Positions 28,129-38,300 of a stretch of 64,000 nucleotides of DNA are shown one piece after another. The stretch comes from JBBATK01 sp044228285 (GTDB taxonomy: Bacteria > Bacteroidota > Ignavibacteria > Kapaibacteriales > NICIL-2), in NCBI GenBank assembly GCA_044228285.1, contig JBGAVD010000007.1, positions 62,001-126,000 on the forward strand, written 5' to 3'. A program made the position numbers and the translations under genes. Numbering within the stretch: position 1 is the stretch's first letter; each line of letters begins with the position of its first letter. The notes beneath the pieces were generated by a model. The model did not search any database. It was not told the origin of the DNA and saw nothing but the letters and a program-made list of their open reading frames with translations.

Positions 28129-29262
28129 TTAGAGATTTCCTCGCAACGCTTGTTCTCTCTCGATCGATTCGAAAAGTGCCTTGAAGTTCCCCTTACCGAA
28201 GCTCTTCGCCCCTTTACGCTGAATGATTTCAAAGAAGACCGTTGGTCGGTCTTCAACAGGCTTGGTGAAAATCTGAAGCAAATAGCCTTCCTCGTCACGA
28301 TCAACAAGAATACCAAGATCTCGGAGCGGAGCAATGTCTTCGTCAATCTGACCTACACGATCGAGCAACTCATCGTAATACGATGAAGGAACGCGCAAGA
28401 AATCGATGCCTCGGTCGCGCAAAGCGCTGACCGTATGAACAATGTCGTTCGTGGCGACGGCGATATGCTGCACACCAGGTCCGTGATAGAACTCAAGGTA
28501 CTCGTCAATCTGAGATTTCTTCTTTCCTTCAGCAGGCTCATTAATTGGGAACTTAATGTATCCGCTTCCGTTGCTGACTACCTTACTCATCAGCGCAGAG
28601 TACTCCGTCGAAATGTCTTTGTCGTCGAAGGTCAGCAAGAGCTTAAATCCCATCACATCTTCATAGAACTTCACCCAATCGTTCATCTTGCCTAGTTCCA
28701 CGTTTCCAACACAGTGGTCAACATAGAGTAAGCCAACAGGGGTTGGATTGTATGCCGATTCAACAGCCTGAAAGCCAGGAAGAAAAACGCCACTATAGTT
28801 CTTCCGCTCAACAAAGGTGTGAACAGTGTCGCCATAGGTTTTGATACTAGCGATAACAACTTCACCGTGCTCGTCTTGCAGTACTCGAGGCTCACTCACC
28901 GATTGCGCTCCTCGCTTCGTGGTTTCTTCCCAAGACTTACGAGCATCATCAACCCACAATGCAAGTGTCTTCACGCCATCACCATGCTTATCAATATGAG
29001 CAGCCAGTTCTGTACCTGGGTGCATTGGTGTGGTGAGAACGAGTCGAATCTTGTTCTGCTGCAATACGTACGAGGCTCTATCGCGTAATCCGGTTTCGGG
29101 TCCAGCATAGGCTACCAACTGAAAACCAAAAGCGGTACGATAGAAATATGCGGCCTGCTTGGCATTGCCCACATAGAACTCTAAGTAATCAGTGCCATTA
29201 ATTGGCAAAAAATCGCTCGCTGTCGCCTCAATTACCTTTGTTTCAGCATTGATCATAGTCAT
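28129..29262 (-). CDS. hpd: 4-hydroxyphenylpyruvate dioxygenase
   Basis: 377 residues, cytoplasmic. It converts 4-hydroxyphenylpyruvate to homogentisate in tyrosine catabolism using Fe(II) and O2. It has two vicinal-oxygen-chelate domains, at about 20-165 and 175-350. The iron ligands are visible: His183 in VDHCVG, His266 in VQHIAV and Glu345 in FFEIIQR. The C-terminal GAKSFGKGNFKALFESIE motif is the family's closing helix. Two ATGs (29262 and 29256) both follow GGGAG; spacing slightly favours the second. No other homogentisate-pathway gene is in the window, so the rest of the pathway must lie elsewhere. It is divergent from the small membrane-protein pair. Confidence 0.96.
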   Translation of the reverse strand: MTMINAETKVIEATASDFLPINGTDYLEFYVGNAKQAAYFYRTAFGFQLVAYAGPETGLRDRASYVLQQNKIRLVLTTPMHPGTELAAHIDKHGDGVKTLALWVDDARKSWEETTKRGAQSVSEPRVLQDEHGEVVIASIKTYGDTVHTFVERKNYSGVFLPGFQAVESAYNPTPVGLLYVDHCVGNVELGKMNDWVKFYEDVMGFKLLLTFDDKDISTEYSALMSKVVSNGSGYIKFPINEPAEGKKKSQIDEYLEFYHGPGVQHIAVATNDIVHTVSALRDRGIDFLRVPSSYYDELLDRVGQIDEDIAPLRDLGILVDRDEEGYLLQIFTKPVEDRPTVFFEIIQRKGAKSFGKGNFKALFESIEREQALRGNL

Positions 29263-29376
29263 ATACTCCCGATGAATGATACCTTTCTCTGTGATTTGTC
29301 AGTCCACGCATGAACTGTGCACCCACTCCTTGCATTGCCGTTCATAGGGTGCTGCGGGGAGCAACACTGGAATTCT

Positions 29377-29392
29377 CAGGCACAGGTGCCTG
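29377..29392. promoter_or_regulatory. Palindrome between hpd and the small membrane-protein pair
   Basis: CAGGCAC and GTGCCTG flank a two-base centre, in the 275-base divergent gap. Its position suits an operator for either gene; no regulator is implied by name. Confidence 0.3.
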
Positions 29393-29537
29393 CAAATTTA
29401 CAAAGCAAGCAATCGCTGCTGATCGCTTTTCGCGCTGTGAGCGCACCGCCAAGCAAGTATTGATCAGGGTTTCAGAGCCTATTCTCTTGTTTATCCTGCG
29501 ACGGTTGAACAAGAACTCGTAGATTGCAGGGATCATT

Positions 29538-29915
29538 ATGAGGAGCAAGTACGTCCTGCTCCGTGCTATGTATAGAACGAAGTATCTCTTCGGCATCTTC
29601 TCGGTCATGTTTGCAGCACTGTACTTGTTGTTCGGTATTGTTGGCTTTGAAGATGCGCGGACCTTTATGGATCGGTGGACCTCATTTGCGCTTTGCGCCC
29701 TGCACTTAGTGGCTGGCCTCGCTTTGCTAATGAGTAGTCTGCGAGACAAACGCAAACAAGACTCACATGTCGCAGAACTGATACGCTCCCTGCTGCTCGT
29801 TCACCCAACGGTGAGCGCTGAGCTACTTGCTCGAGAGGCAAACATGAGTATCCCCGACGCTCACGAGTACATTGAAAGAATAATCACTCAATCGAACGGC
29901 AATGCAACGCATTAA
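29538..29915 (+). CDS. Small membrane protein with C-terminal HTH-like helix pair, copy 1
   Basis: 125 residues from the ATG at 29538 (AGGGA five bases upstream). An internal ATG at 29568 lines up exactly with the start of the next gene's product (MYRTKYLFGIF versus MQRIKYLLGIL) and may be the true start. Two hydrophobic segments (about residues 17-36 and 51-68) make a helical hairpin. A basic KRKQ stretch follows, then a cytoplasmic-looking tail with AELLAREANMSIPDAHEYIERI, which resembles the first helices of a winged-helix fold. It is clearly paralogous to the following gene, which it overlaps by 14 bases. No named family recognised. Confidence 0.72.
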   Translation: MRSKYVLLRAMYRTKYLFGIFSVMFAALYLLFGIVGFEDARTFMDRWTSFALCALHLVAGLALLMSSLRDKRKQDSHVAELIRSLLLVHPTVSAELLAREANMSIPDAHEYIERIITQSNGNATH

Positions 29916-30300
29916 GTACCTGCTCGGCATTCTTTCTTCGTGTGCAGCACTTCTGTATGCAGGCTTTGGCATGCTCTCATGGAATGCCCCAGCCCTTGGT
30001 GTGTTCGATCAAACTATGCCCTTTGCTCTTTCCGCAATTCACAGTCTGGTTGCTCTTGCTCTGTTCCGCTCTTCTTATACAGAGCATCTGCGTGAAGAGT
30101 TACGTTTGCAGCGCATTCTAAGCATGCTAACCACTCAGCAAAGCTCCTTTCGAGCTGAAGAACTTGCGAAGGCCGCAAACATTTCGCTGGCGGAAGCTCA
30201 TGAGTTTTTACTCAAACCCTCTACACAAAAACGAATCGTGGCTATTACTCAGCATGAGCACATCGTGGTGCGTGCTTTTGCCCGACATAGTTTGAACTAG
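29902..30300 (+). CDS. Small membrane protein with C-terminal HTH-like helix pair, copy 2
   Basis: 132 residues; it starts inside the end of copy 1, so translational coupling is likely. The layout repeats that of copy 1: KYLLGIL start, two hydrophobic segments (about 7-27 and 40-57) and a charged linker. The tail carries EELAKAANISLAEAHEFL, then about 25 extra residues (VAITQHEHIVVRAFARH) that could be the wing strands of a winged helix. Shared positions with copy 1 include FALxAxHxxxxLAL and the AN-S--AHE motif. This suggests a membrane-anchored DNA- or protein-binding dimer formed by the two products; that is inference. Confidence 0.72.
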   Translation: MQRIKYLLGILSSCAALLYAGFGMLSWNAPALGVFDQTMPFALSAIHSLVALALFRSSYTEHLREELRLQRILSMLTTQQSSFRAEELAKAANISLAEAHEFLLKPSTQKRIVAITQHEHIVVRAFARHSLN

Positions 30301-30437
30301 ACCTTCAGCGGCACTACGCTCTTGCGCTCAGTACCTGGCGTCAAACCGAGTCTAGCTCTTCCTGATACCACTATCTGCAACTTGGCACACTGCTTGCTTA
30401 GCCCTGAGTACGTACTACACTACTCAAAACAGCAGCT

Positions 30438-31070
30438 ATGGAAGCCTTACAAGACAATGCAACCATTATTCGTCCGACTTCGCAGCCGGCAAGCACTCCT
30501 TCCTACTTCGTGCACGACAAAGCAATGTGCGAAAGCTCAATTGGTGAAGGAAGTCGCGTCTGGGCTCATGCTCACGTTATGAAAAACGCGGTGGTCGGTT
30601 CACACTGCAACATAGGTGAACAGTGTTTTGTGGAAAGCGGTGCTGCTATTGGAAATGGATGTACTATTAAGAATGGCGTGAGCATCTGGGATGGTGTAAC
30701 CTTGGAGTCGAATGTGTTTGTGGGACCAAATGCGGTGTTTACAAACGACATGATGCCACGCACCAAGGCTGTCAATCCTGAATATGAAATGGTCCCAACC
30801 CTCGTAAAACGTGGAGCCTCTATCGGCGCGAATGCCACAATCGTCTGCGGCACTAGTCTTGGCGAGTATTGCATGATCGGCGCTGGCGCAGTCGTCACGA
30901 AAGATGTTCCAGCATTCGCACTTGTCATTGGCAACCCTGCACACATCCACACCTGGATTTCTGTCAAGGGTGAGAAGCTTCAATTCGACGAAAGTGGCAT
31001 GGCTACAGATTCGGATGGACGTCGCTACAAGCTTGATGCCAACAGCGTACGCTTACTTGATGCTGAATAA
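30438..31070 (+). CDS. Left-handed beta-helix N-acetyltransferase (WbpD/WlbB-like)
   Basis: 210 residues. Hexapeptide repeats run from about residue 35 to 165 (SSIGEGSRVWAHAHV, AVVGSHCNIGEQCFV, AIGNGCTIKNGVSI, ASIGANATIVCGTSLG, MIGAGAVVTKDVPAFALVIGNPA). The set is close to acetyltransferases that act on UDP-2-acetamido-3-amino-2,3-dideoxy-glucuronate in O-antigen or glycan synthesis. The first about 25 residues are a non-family extension, so a later start is possible; the first core residues are YFVHDKAMC. A Gfo/Idh/MocA dehydrogenase of the matching pathway type lies at 50138, far from here. The gene ends at a hairpin terminator. Confidence 0.8.
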   Translation: MEALQDNATIIRPTSQPASTPSYFVHDKAMCESSIGEGSRVWAHAHVMKNAVVGSHCNIGEQCFVESGAAIGNGCTIKNGVSIWDGVTLESNVFVGPNAVFTNDMMPRTKAVNPEYEMVPTLVKRGASIGANATIVCGTSLGEYCMIGAGAVVTKDVPAFALVIGNPAHIHTWISVKGEKLQFDESGMATDSDGRRYKLDANSVRLLDAE

Positions 31071-31094
31071 ATAGCTCAACAAAGAAAAGTTCTC

Positions 31095-31122
31095 CAAGAG
31101 CAGACTGCAAAGTGTGCTCTTG
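31095..31122. terminator. Terminator after the acetyltransferase gene
   Basis: An 11-bp stem with one G-G mismatch and a GCAA loop (CAAGAGCA-G-ACT), followed by CTGTTTTC. A matching partial T-run on the other strand (ACTTTTC) means it may also serve the minus-strand gene ending at 31301. Confidence 0.65.
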
Positions 31123-31300
31123 CTGTTTTCATACACCCTCTCGATGTACGCAGTACTAGGTGTTGCTAGCCTGCAGATCTATTTCATTACTAAAAACCCA
31201 AGGCAGTCACGAAGCGGACCAGTGAGAAATGTTCACTGAACCTTTAAGAGATTTTTTAGTATGCGTTCGCTCGCAAGCTCGCTACGCAGCTGTCAAGACC

Positions 31301-32347
31301 TTAGTCGATCTCGTATCCAAAGCTCAAGCGAATTCCAAAACGGTATTGGTGCCATGCTGCGTCTGAAAGCACCGAATGCAAAGGAATGAATGAGTAAGCT
31401 TCTGTCATGAATTGCACAGAGCCTCGAATTCCCACTCGCCAACCAATGGAAAAATCAAGATAGCTTCGCAGCGTGTTCAGCGTGGCAAGTGGAACTGCTT
31501 GTAATGAAGTCAGTGTATCAGTGCCGTTCTCGTACCGAAGATGATCTTTGTAGGTAGCGATTTGAGAATACTGCGTATTCTCACTAATGAATGTATATGC
31601 GGTTTGCATTCCAACCGATAGGAAGTAGATGGAATGTAAGCTAGCTGCCTCGCTCTCAAGATAGGCACCGTAAATAGGCAGCATCACATTTGCACCAAGG
31701 TTCACCGAATGCTGATTTGAGAAAAGAACTTCCACCTCTCTGAAAGCCTGCAGTGAACCTGCTTCATTGAGAAATCGACGTGTAGTGTCCAGGGCATACA
31801 GACGAGTTCGCGAACGATCATAGTTTATCGATAGGCGAGCAATGCAGCTCAACCAAGGAATATTCTGACAGATAAACAAACCGTCACTGTCGTAGTCTTC
31901 AGAAGGAAAATCGTCGGACTCATTGTCAGCGCTAAATTTCTTCTTGAATGTTGACTCTTCGTCATCCTCAAAGGGATCGCTAGCGTTAAAGCCAAACCTG
32001 TTCGAACGAAAGGAAGATGAGCGAAGATTATCGACTCGGTCCCACTCTCGAAAGTTCATCACCGACTGCAGACCAAAGCACCATCCAGAATATGGCTGCG
32101 GAAACCAGCCGTACGACGCGTGTTTAACAAAGTCGTTGGAGACGCTATACTGCTCTGGGTCAGGCAAGCTATCGAATGTGAAGCCACCCTGTGGCTGTGG
32201 TACATTTGAGCTGTCTGCGACTAGATTTAATGATGCGATCTGAGAAGAGCTGCTGCGATAAAGAATGGAGGTAGAGTTAGCACCGAATGCACTAAGTGAT
32301 GTCAGCAGCAATATCGACACCAATAGAGAGAAAACACGATGCCACAT
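31301..32347 (-). CDS. Exported protein encoded downstream of sprA, probable outer-membrane barrel
   Basis: About 348 residues from the ATG at 32347, which opens MWHRVFSLLVSILLL and a signal peptide ending near AFGANS. The longer frame into the sprA coding region is rejected. The middle has an acidic, Ser-rich loop (about 125-155: EDDEESTFKKKF, then DDFPSEDYDSD). The rest alternates polar and aromatic residues in the manner of an outer-membrane beta-barrel, ending YRFGIRLSFGYEID with a C-terminal aromatic-rich strand. The start is 41 bases after the sprA stop, so the two are likely co-transcribed. No named family recognised; a SprA partner or unrelated barrel are both possible. Confidence 0.65.
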   Translation of the reverse strand: MWHRVFSLLVSILLLTSLSAFGANSTSILYRSSSSQIASLNLVADSSNVPQPQGGFTFDSLPDPEQYSVSNDFVKHASYGWFPQPYSGWCFGLQSVMNFREWDRVDNLRSSSFRSNRFGFNASDPFEDDEESTFKKKFSADNESDDFPSEDYDSDGLFICQNIPWLSCIARLSINYDRSRTRLYALDTTRRFLNEAGSLQAFREVEVLFSNQHSVNLGANVMLPIYGAYLESEAASLHSIYFLSVGMQTAYTFISENTQYSQIATYKDHLRYENGTDTLTSLQAVPLATLNTLRSYLDFSIGWRVGIRGSVQFMTEAYSFIPLHSVLSDAAWHQYRFGIRLSFGYEID

Positions 32348-32387
32348 GCAGGTTTTAGCACTTGATTCAACAAATAGCGACTGCAAG

Positions 32388-35300
32388 TTAACGTCCGCCC
32401 GAGATTGCCAAGCGCACTTCCACACCAACTTCTGTAGTGCTATATCCTGGGTTTGCCGCACCACTTGTAAAATTACCAGTGTACTTTACAAAGGCAGAAG
32501 CCGTCAAACGATTGGAAACCGTATAGCGTGCACGTGGTTCGAGCATAATCATTGTTTGCCCATCCAACTCTGAACCATTCTTTGCCTTCTCGATATCAGG
32601 ATCAGCCATCTGGTAGGTAAACCTGTTGGACTTTCTATAGGTGGTATTGAAGGAAAACTCAACATCATTCTTGAGCTCAATTCCAAGGATAGGGAATGAG
32701 AATCCGCGGATGGCGTAGGCAGTATTGATATTGAATTCGTGGATATTCTCTTTCGACAAGGTAGCCGATGAACTCAGGAGAGAGTAGTTCGAACTCAAAT
32801 TATAGCGAAACGTTCCGGTCAATGTTCCTTTGAGCTTCTTCTCATCGAAGGCCATGGTCAATCCAACAAGTGGACGAAAGTCCATGCGAATAGTTTGAGC
32901 ATCAACTGTTCTACCATTGAAATCAATACGAGCACTCTCTGTATAGGTGGTTTGATAGGTATGCTCAAGAGAAACTCTTTGTGCAACACCTCCAAAGAAG
33001 AAGTACTTCTCGATACCTTCCCAACGCAGAGACCAGTTTACCTGAGGCAAGAAGCGACTGAGCAAGCCTGGGAAAAACTCGAACGCTTGGAGTCCGCCAA
33101 TAAACGCATCGGTCATCGCATTCTGCAATTCGACTTTCTCACTGATCTTAAGAGAGTCTGGGTGCCTACCACCTAAAATGCTAGCAGTTGATTCACGGTA
33201 TCGAGTTACAACATTTGCAGGCGTATTGTTGAACGCAGCAAAAACCAAGAAGTTTGGAAAGGTCAGGAAGGTACGATTATATCGCTCGGCTATGACCACA
33301 TTGCTGAAGGTCATGTTACCATCAGCATCGGTTGTGGTTACCTGATTGCGGTTTTGACCAAACTCGCTCTTCCAGTTGAGGTCCAGGGTAGCACCTTTCC
33401 ATAGCGGACGTGATGTACGCATGTCAAGAGAGTTCCCTTGCATGAAGTTGTCGAGGAGTTGTGCGTTTGCTGGTCGCTTACCGAACTCTTCTTCAAAACC
33501 AAAGAACGGGAACTTTGAGCTACTGGTGATGTGGAAACCACCGTGCGGGTAGCGCACAAGTCCGAGCTGATAGGCGGCTGAAGGTCCTAAGAACTCTTCA
33601 CTTGAGCGACCAGTGAATCCGCGACCCCATAGGTTCGAGAATCCGTTTCCGCCAAACACACCAGGCGTCATGACATTGTTGCTTTGGTTGAAGTTGATGT
33701 TCAGTGACTCGTAGTCAAAGAAAATAGAACGGAGCAAATCGACGGCTTCCGTGAACACATTGAATGACTTCGTTGAGTCGACTTTCGCTCCTGGTTGAGG
33801 TGGAATAATTCCAAACCAGGTGTTGGTTAATGCACGTAAACGCAAGGAGGTGTTGAGTCTGATATTGTTCGAAACCGACGAGCGCTTCGAAATGTCACGC
33901 AATGTCGGGTTCGGTTGCAGCGGATCAATCCAGGTGTAATTTGAAGAGAAGGTTCCACTTGCATCAAAGTATCGATTGATGTTTGCTATATCTGGCAATC
34001 GTGGACGGAAGTTCAAGACAAAACTCTGCGTCAAATTGTTAGGTGTACCAAAGTCAACCAAACGGCCGTTCCCAAGAACAACCTTCTTCGCCACATCGGA
34101 ACCTGTAAGTTGATGTCCGAGACTATCGAGCTCAAGTGGAACCAAGGTACTTCCAACATTGACGTTATAGTCGAGTGCTGGAGAGAGCAAGCCACCTTCA
34201 GACAGTTTCCATCCCAATCCCATAGAGTTGGTTGCATTGAAGAGTCGCTGCGGAGGATTCGGATAATCGATAAACCATGATTGCTCTGTCAAGCGCGAAC
34301 GAGACATTCTCGAAGAGAGTGTAAGCGTTTGAGGCAGGAAGTTGATCTTCCAGTCTTTATACGCCGAGAGCAGTGGAAGTCCGTCCATCCAGCCGCCAGT
34401 CTTTACAGTCAGGAGAGCTGGTATGTTCACTGCATAGTTTGCGGTTAAATCCCATTGCCAGCGGAAACGCTCCTGAACTACTGGTGACTGCTCTGCTTCT
34501 TGAGTGTAGCTAAAGCCGAGAACAAGACGATTGAGAGTTTCACGAATGTACCAAGCGCTCGAAGGAATACCGAACTTGAATCCCATGATGCTGAAGTTCG
34601 TTTGCTCCTTACGAGTCCTGGAGCGTTCACGCACATAGTCAGCTGCCTCTTGAGCTTCTTGCAGCGAGGCACCAGACTCTACTTTTCTTCTGAAAGCGCT
34701 AGCAGACGCAGAGTCAACATTTACGTCGTTCTGAGGAAGGTATCGAGGGTCTACCGCACGTGTGGTGCGAGCAAAGTGCACAGGGATTCGAGCTTCCTTC
34801 ATAGACTTTGGAAGGAATTTCTCCAAGCCTGCATCTGCCGTAATACTGAAATTCCGTTGATCCTCCCGCGTTCCAAAGCGTTCTTCGAGTCGGTGGAAGT
34901 ATGGATCTGTATGGATATAACTCGCATTCAATGTACCAAGATCTGCAAACTTGATATCTGCCGATCCGGTTTCTGCATAGCCTTTGTCTCGTTCTGGCTC
35001 TATCACCCGTAGTTCATCGACCCACATTGTCGTACTCAAAGAGTTAGGACACCTGCCTACTGGATTCGACAATCCCAAGGCAAAGTACTGAGTTCGCGTA
35101 AGTGAGGGATTTCCTTGGATAGCATAGCGCGAATACTGCTCGCCAGGCACTGGAAAGACCATACGCTGGAACTGATTGATACTATCTCGTTGTTGCTTGA
35201 TAACAGTGAGTTGAGCCAAATCGATATTCACACTGCGCCATTCTCGCACCAAAGGAGCGCGATACTCATAGTAGTTGGCAGAGTCCGTGCCGAAGCGGAT

Positions 35301-38300
35301 AAAGTACTGAGGCAAATTGGTGTCAGCTGCACTCAGAGATGCTGAATCAGGCGGAATAAAATCTTGACCTCCAATACCTTTCACAAAGAAGCGAAGCTTC
35401 TGGTAGTAAAAGAAGTCAAACGAACGGAAGTAGCGTGTTGCTGAACGCTCATCACCGCAAGCAAGATTATCGACGCCAACAGAGATTGATTGTTCGTTCA
35501 GACGAATAGCATTCTGAGGATCTGGATTAGCCAATTGTAGTGGAGCCTTTACTCCTGGAGGCATTGAGTAGTAATCAGGAGGACCTGAATTCTCTTCAAT
35601 GTTCGCGAATGATACACGCAGTGTATTGTCGACGGCATTGGCACTATTCGCAACGCTCGCATAGTTAATGCGCTGCCACTGAGAACCAGCAAAGCGCCAA
35701 TCGGCGATCTCTGCTTTGAAGCGGCCACCTTTGAACCACACACGCAAATACTGGATATTGGAGAACAATGGATTACCAACAACCCGCTTGTCTCCACGAA
35801 GTGGGATACGATAAAGTCTCCAACCATTGTTCCCTCCCCCAACAATCTGTGGATTGTTGTCGCTACGATCCAGGTTTACTTCATAGGAGAAATAACTATT
35901 ATCTAAAGAAATGTTCTGACCGTTCTGTTTGTTCAAAACTTCCGTATCCGGGAACTGTCCAGCTTCGGACAAAGTAGAGTTGCCTTCATAGTTGTTGTAC
36001 TTCGCAAACTCAGGAGCTTCGCGAGTAGCGTCGTCGCGGTTAAAATCAAAATTGTAATCATCCCTTGATGGGTCATCCTCCAAGCTCAGAGGGTAAGGAA
36101 CATTCTGTTTTTCCGCTACATTGTCCCGGTTGTCTATACCAAGATCCTCACCTGGATCGATACGATTGTTTGGAACGGGCGCAGCTGTGGTGTTACCGTC
36201 TTCACTGTTCAATGTCTGATTTGGGATAACATCTTCACTGATTTGTCCCAAGTCGATAAACATCTTCGTTTGACCATCATCTACTTCGTCGATCTTCATC
36301 ATGATCTCGATGTAATCGATGTTCTCGAGATCGAAGTTAGAATTGAATGACGACAACAAGCGTTGGAATCCGCCCCATATACGAGGTTTAACGAGTGGGT
36401 CGTTTTGCCAAGGCTGCGTACTCACTGAATCCCATCGAGGATTGAGATTGTCGATGAAATCTTTATTCGTGTTATAGATACCACGTAAGTCTGGATAGAA
36501 GTTGATGTACAATGGAGAAATCTTGCTTCGACCAGCTTGCACAGCTCTCTTTGGGTAAACATCGGATTGGTTGACGCGACCAATGAAGTACTGCCACCAT
36601 TGCGTTTTCGCACGGTAGAGTGCACTTACCGTAGGATCAGATGCGATGGTTGAGTCTTCCGGTGGTGAACAATGTGTCCACTGTATAGCGCTCAGTCCAA
36701 GAGGAATATTTCGCTGAGCCGATTCAAAGTCATCGATATAAGCAACGGGAGCGTTGTTATCTCCAGGTATCTCCGACAGTCTCTTGTTAGGGTTCGGAAT
36801 CTGCATTGCCCACTCACCCTTGAGATTGACGAGTGATTGTTCTTTTGTGTCATAAAAGGGCAATGAGTTCAGTGCTCTGGTCAACCAATCAGCTTTCCAC
36901 TGCATGGCAAGATCGAAACCTAGCATCTGATTGGAGACTGGTTCTTCTCCAACGCGTACACGGTCAATAATCGCGGCTTGGTTGTAATACATATAGGTAC
37001 TACCCGCCGTCAACAAGAAGTTTCTGTTACGATAGAGATTCATGTCGGCACGAACACCCGCCAGGGTTTTCGTGGTCACGTTCATGATATCGTTAGACTC
37101 ATACTCAATGGAAAGGTTCGCTCCCGCAGCCTGCGCTTGAGGATTGCGAAGGCTCAGCACACCGCTTACATATTCAACGGTATAATCATCATTCTCACGC
37201 AGTTGACGACCATCCAAGCGAACAACAACACTACCTGGAGCCACGTTGAAGCCCAGAGTAATTCTACCGTTGTTGTTTCCTTGCACGTTACCAACAATTA
37301 ACCAGCGATCAAATGCGGTCTGTTGTTTCGCCAGTTCGACTTGATTATCATACACCGCTGAGTAGTAGAACTGTTTCGCGGTGTTGATTTGTCCGCGAAG
37401 TGCAAAGGCAGAATCGAGTCCTTCACGGAATGGCTCCAAGCTTGGAAAGGTAATCTCGCCGCGCTGCGCATTGAAGAATGGACTGCCACTATACGAAGGT
37501 TGGTTGGTCCCTGGAGGAAAACCAGAGCCGCCAGTTTGCGAAGTAGGTTGGTTAGCCCCAACGCCAGAGGAGAAATCGAAAACACCATCGCCTGGTGTCT
37601 GTCCATTTCCATTGTTCACTTGATCCACTCGCAACGACGTCACAATTTTCTCCGAGGTACCTTCCATCATGTCGGTGGAATCATTATTGGTACGCAGATA
37701 GAAAATGTTGATCTTGGCATCATTCGTATTGACGTTCGTAGCATTGATGAAATAGATATTCCGCATCTGCCGAGCCCAGAGGTTCTTGAAACCTGGCTGT
37801 AGATTCGGAACATAAATCAACTTCAAAATTGCTGTGTCGTTTGCATTCGTCGTTACTGTTGTCGTACCGGTAAAAAAGTCATCAACATTGTTATCCGTTG
37901 GTCCTTGAGTTACGTAGGCGACTGCATACGAACGATCGCGACGCATGTTGTTAATCGTGACGTGCCCGAGCACCTGATCAAACTCGTATCTGCTACGATC
38001 AAGCTTGACAAATCGACCTTTCATGACTTTACCTGATTCAATGGTCGTTGGGTTCTTTATGCTTGCGGGATAGCGTTGATTAAGGTTGTATTGAATTGCC
38101 GACAGAGTATCATAGGCAACCACACTAACTCCGTTTAGTGCAGCTTCCTTCGTGTCAGCCGTGCTTTCATACAGCTCTATATCTTTGATCAATCGCGCAC
38201 CTGCAACTGGTGTAACTGGTGTAGCAAGCTGCCAGTACTGTCGATAGAGTGCTTTGTACGCAGTATCCACAAAGAAGTGATTTTGCGCATAATCATAGGC

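Noticed and set aside
29310..29522. Plus-strand frame of 70 codons in the hpd divergent gap
   Set aside because: Lacks ribosome site and occupies the expected promoter region.
34500..35012. Plus-strand open frame of 170 codons opposite sprA
   Set aside because: sprA is a clear full-length gene on the other strand and the frame has no protein likeness.
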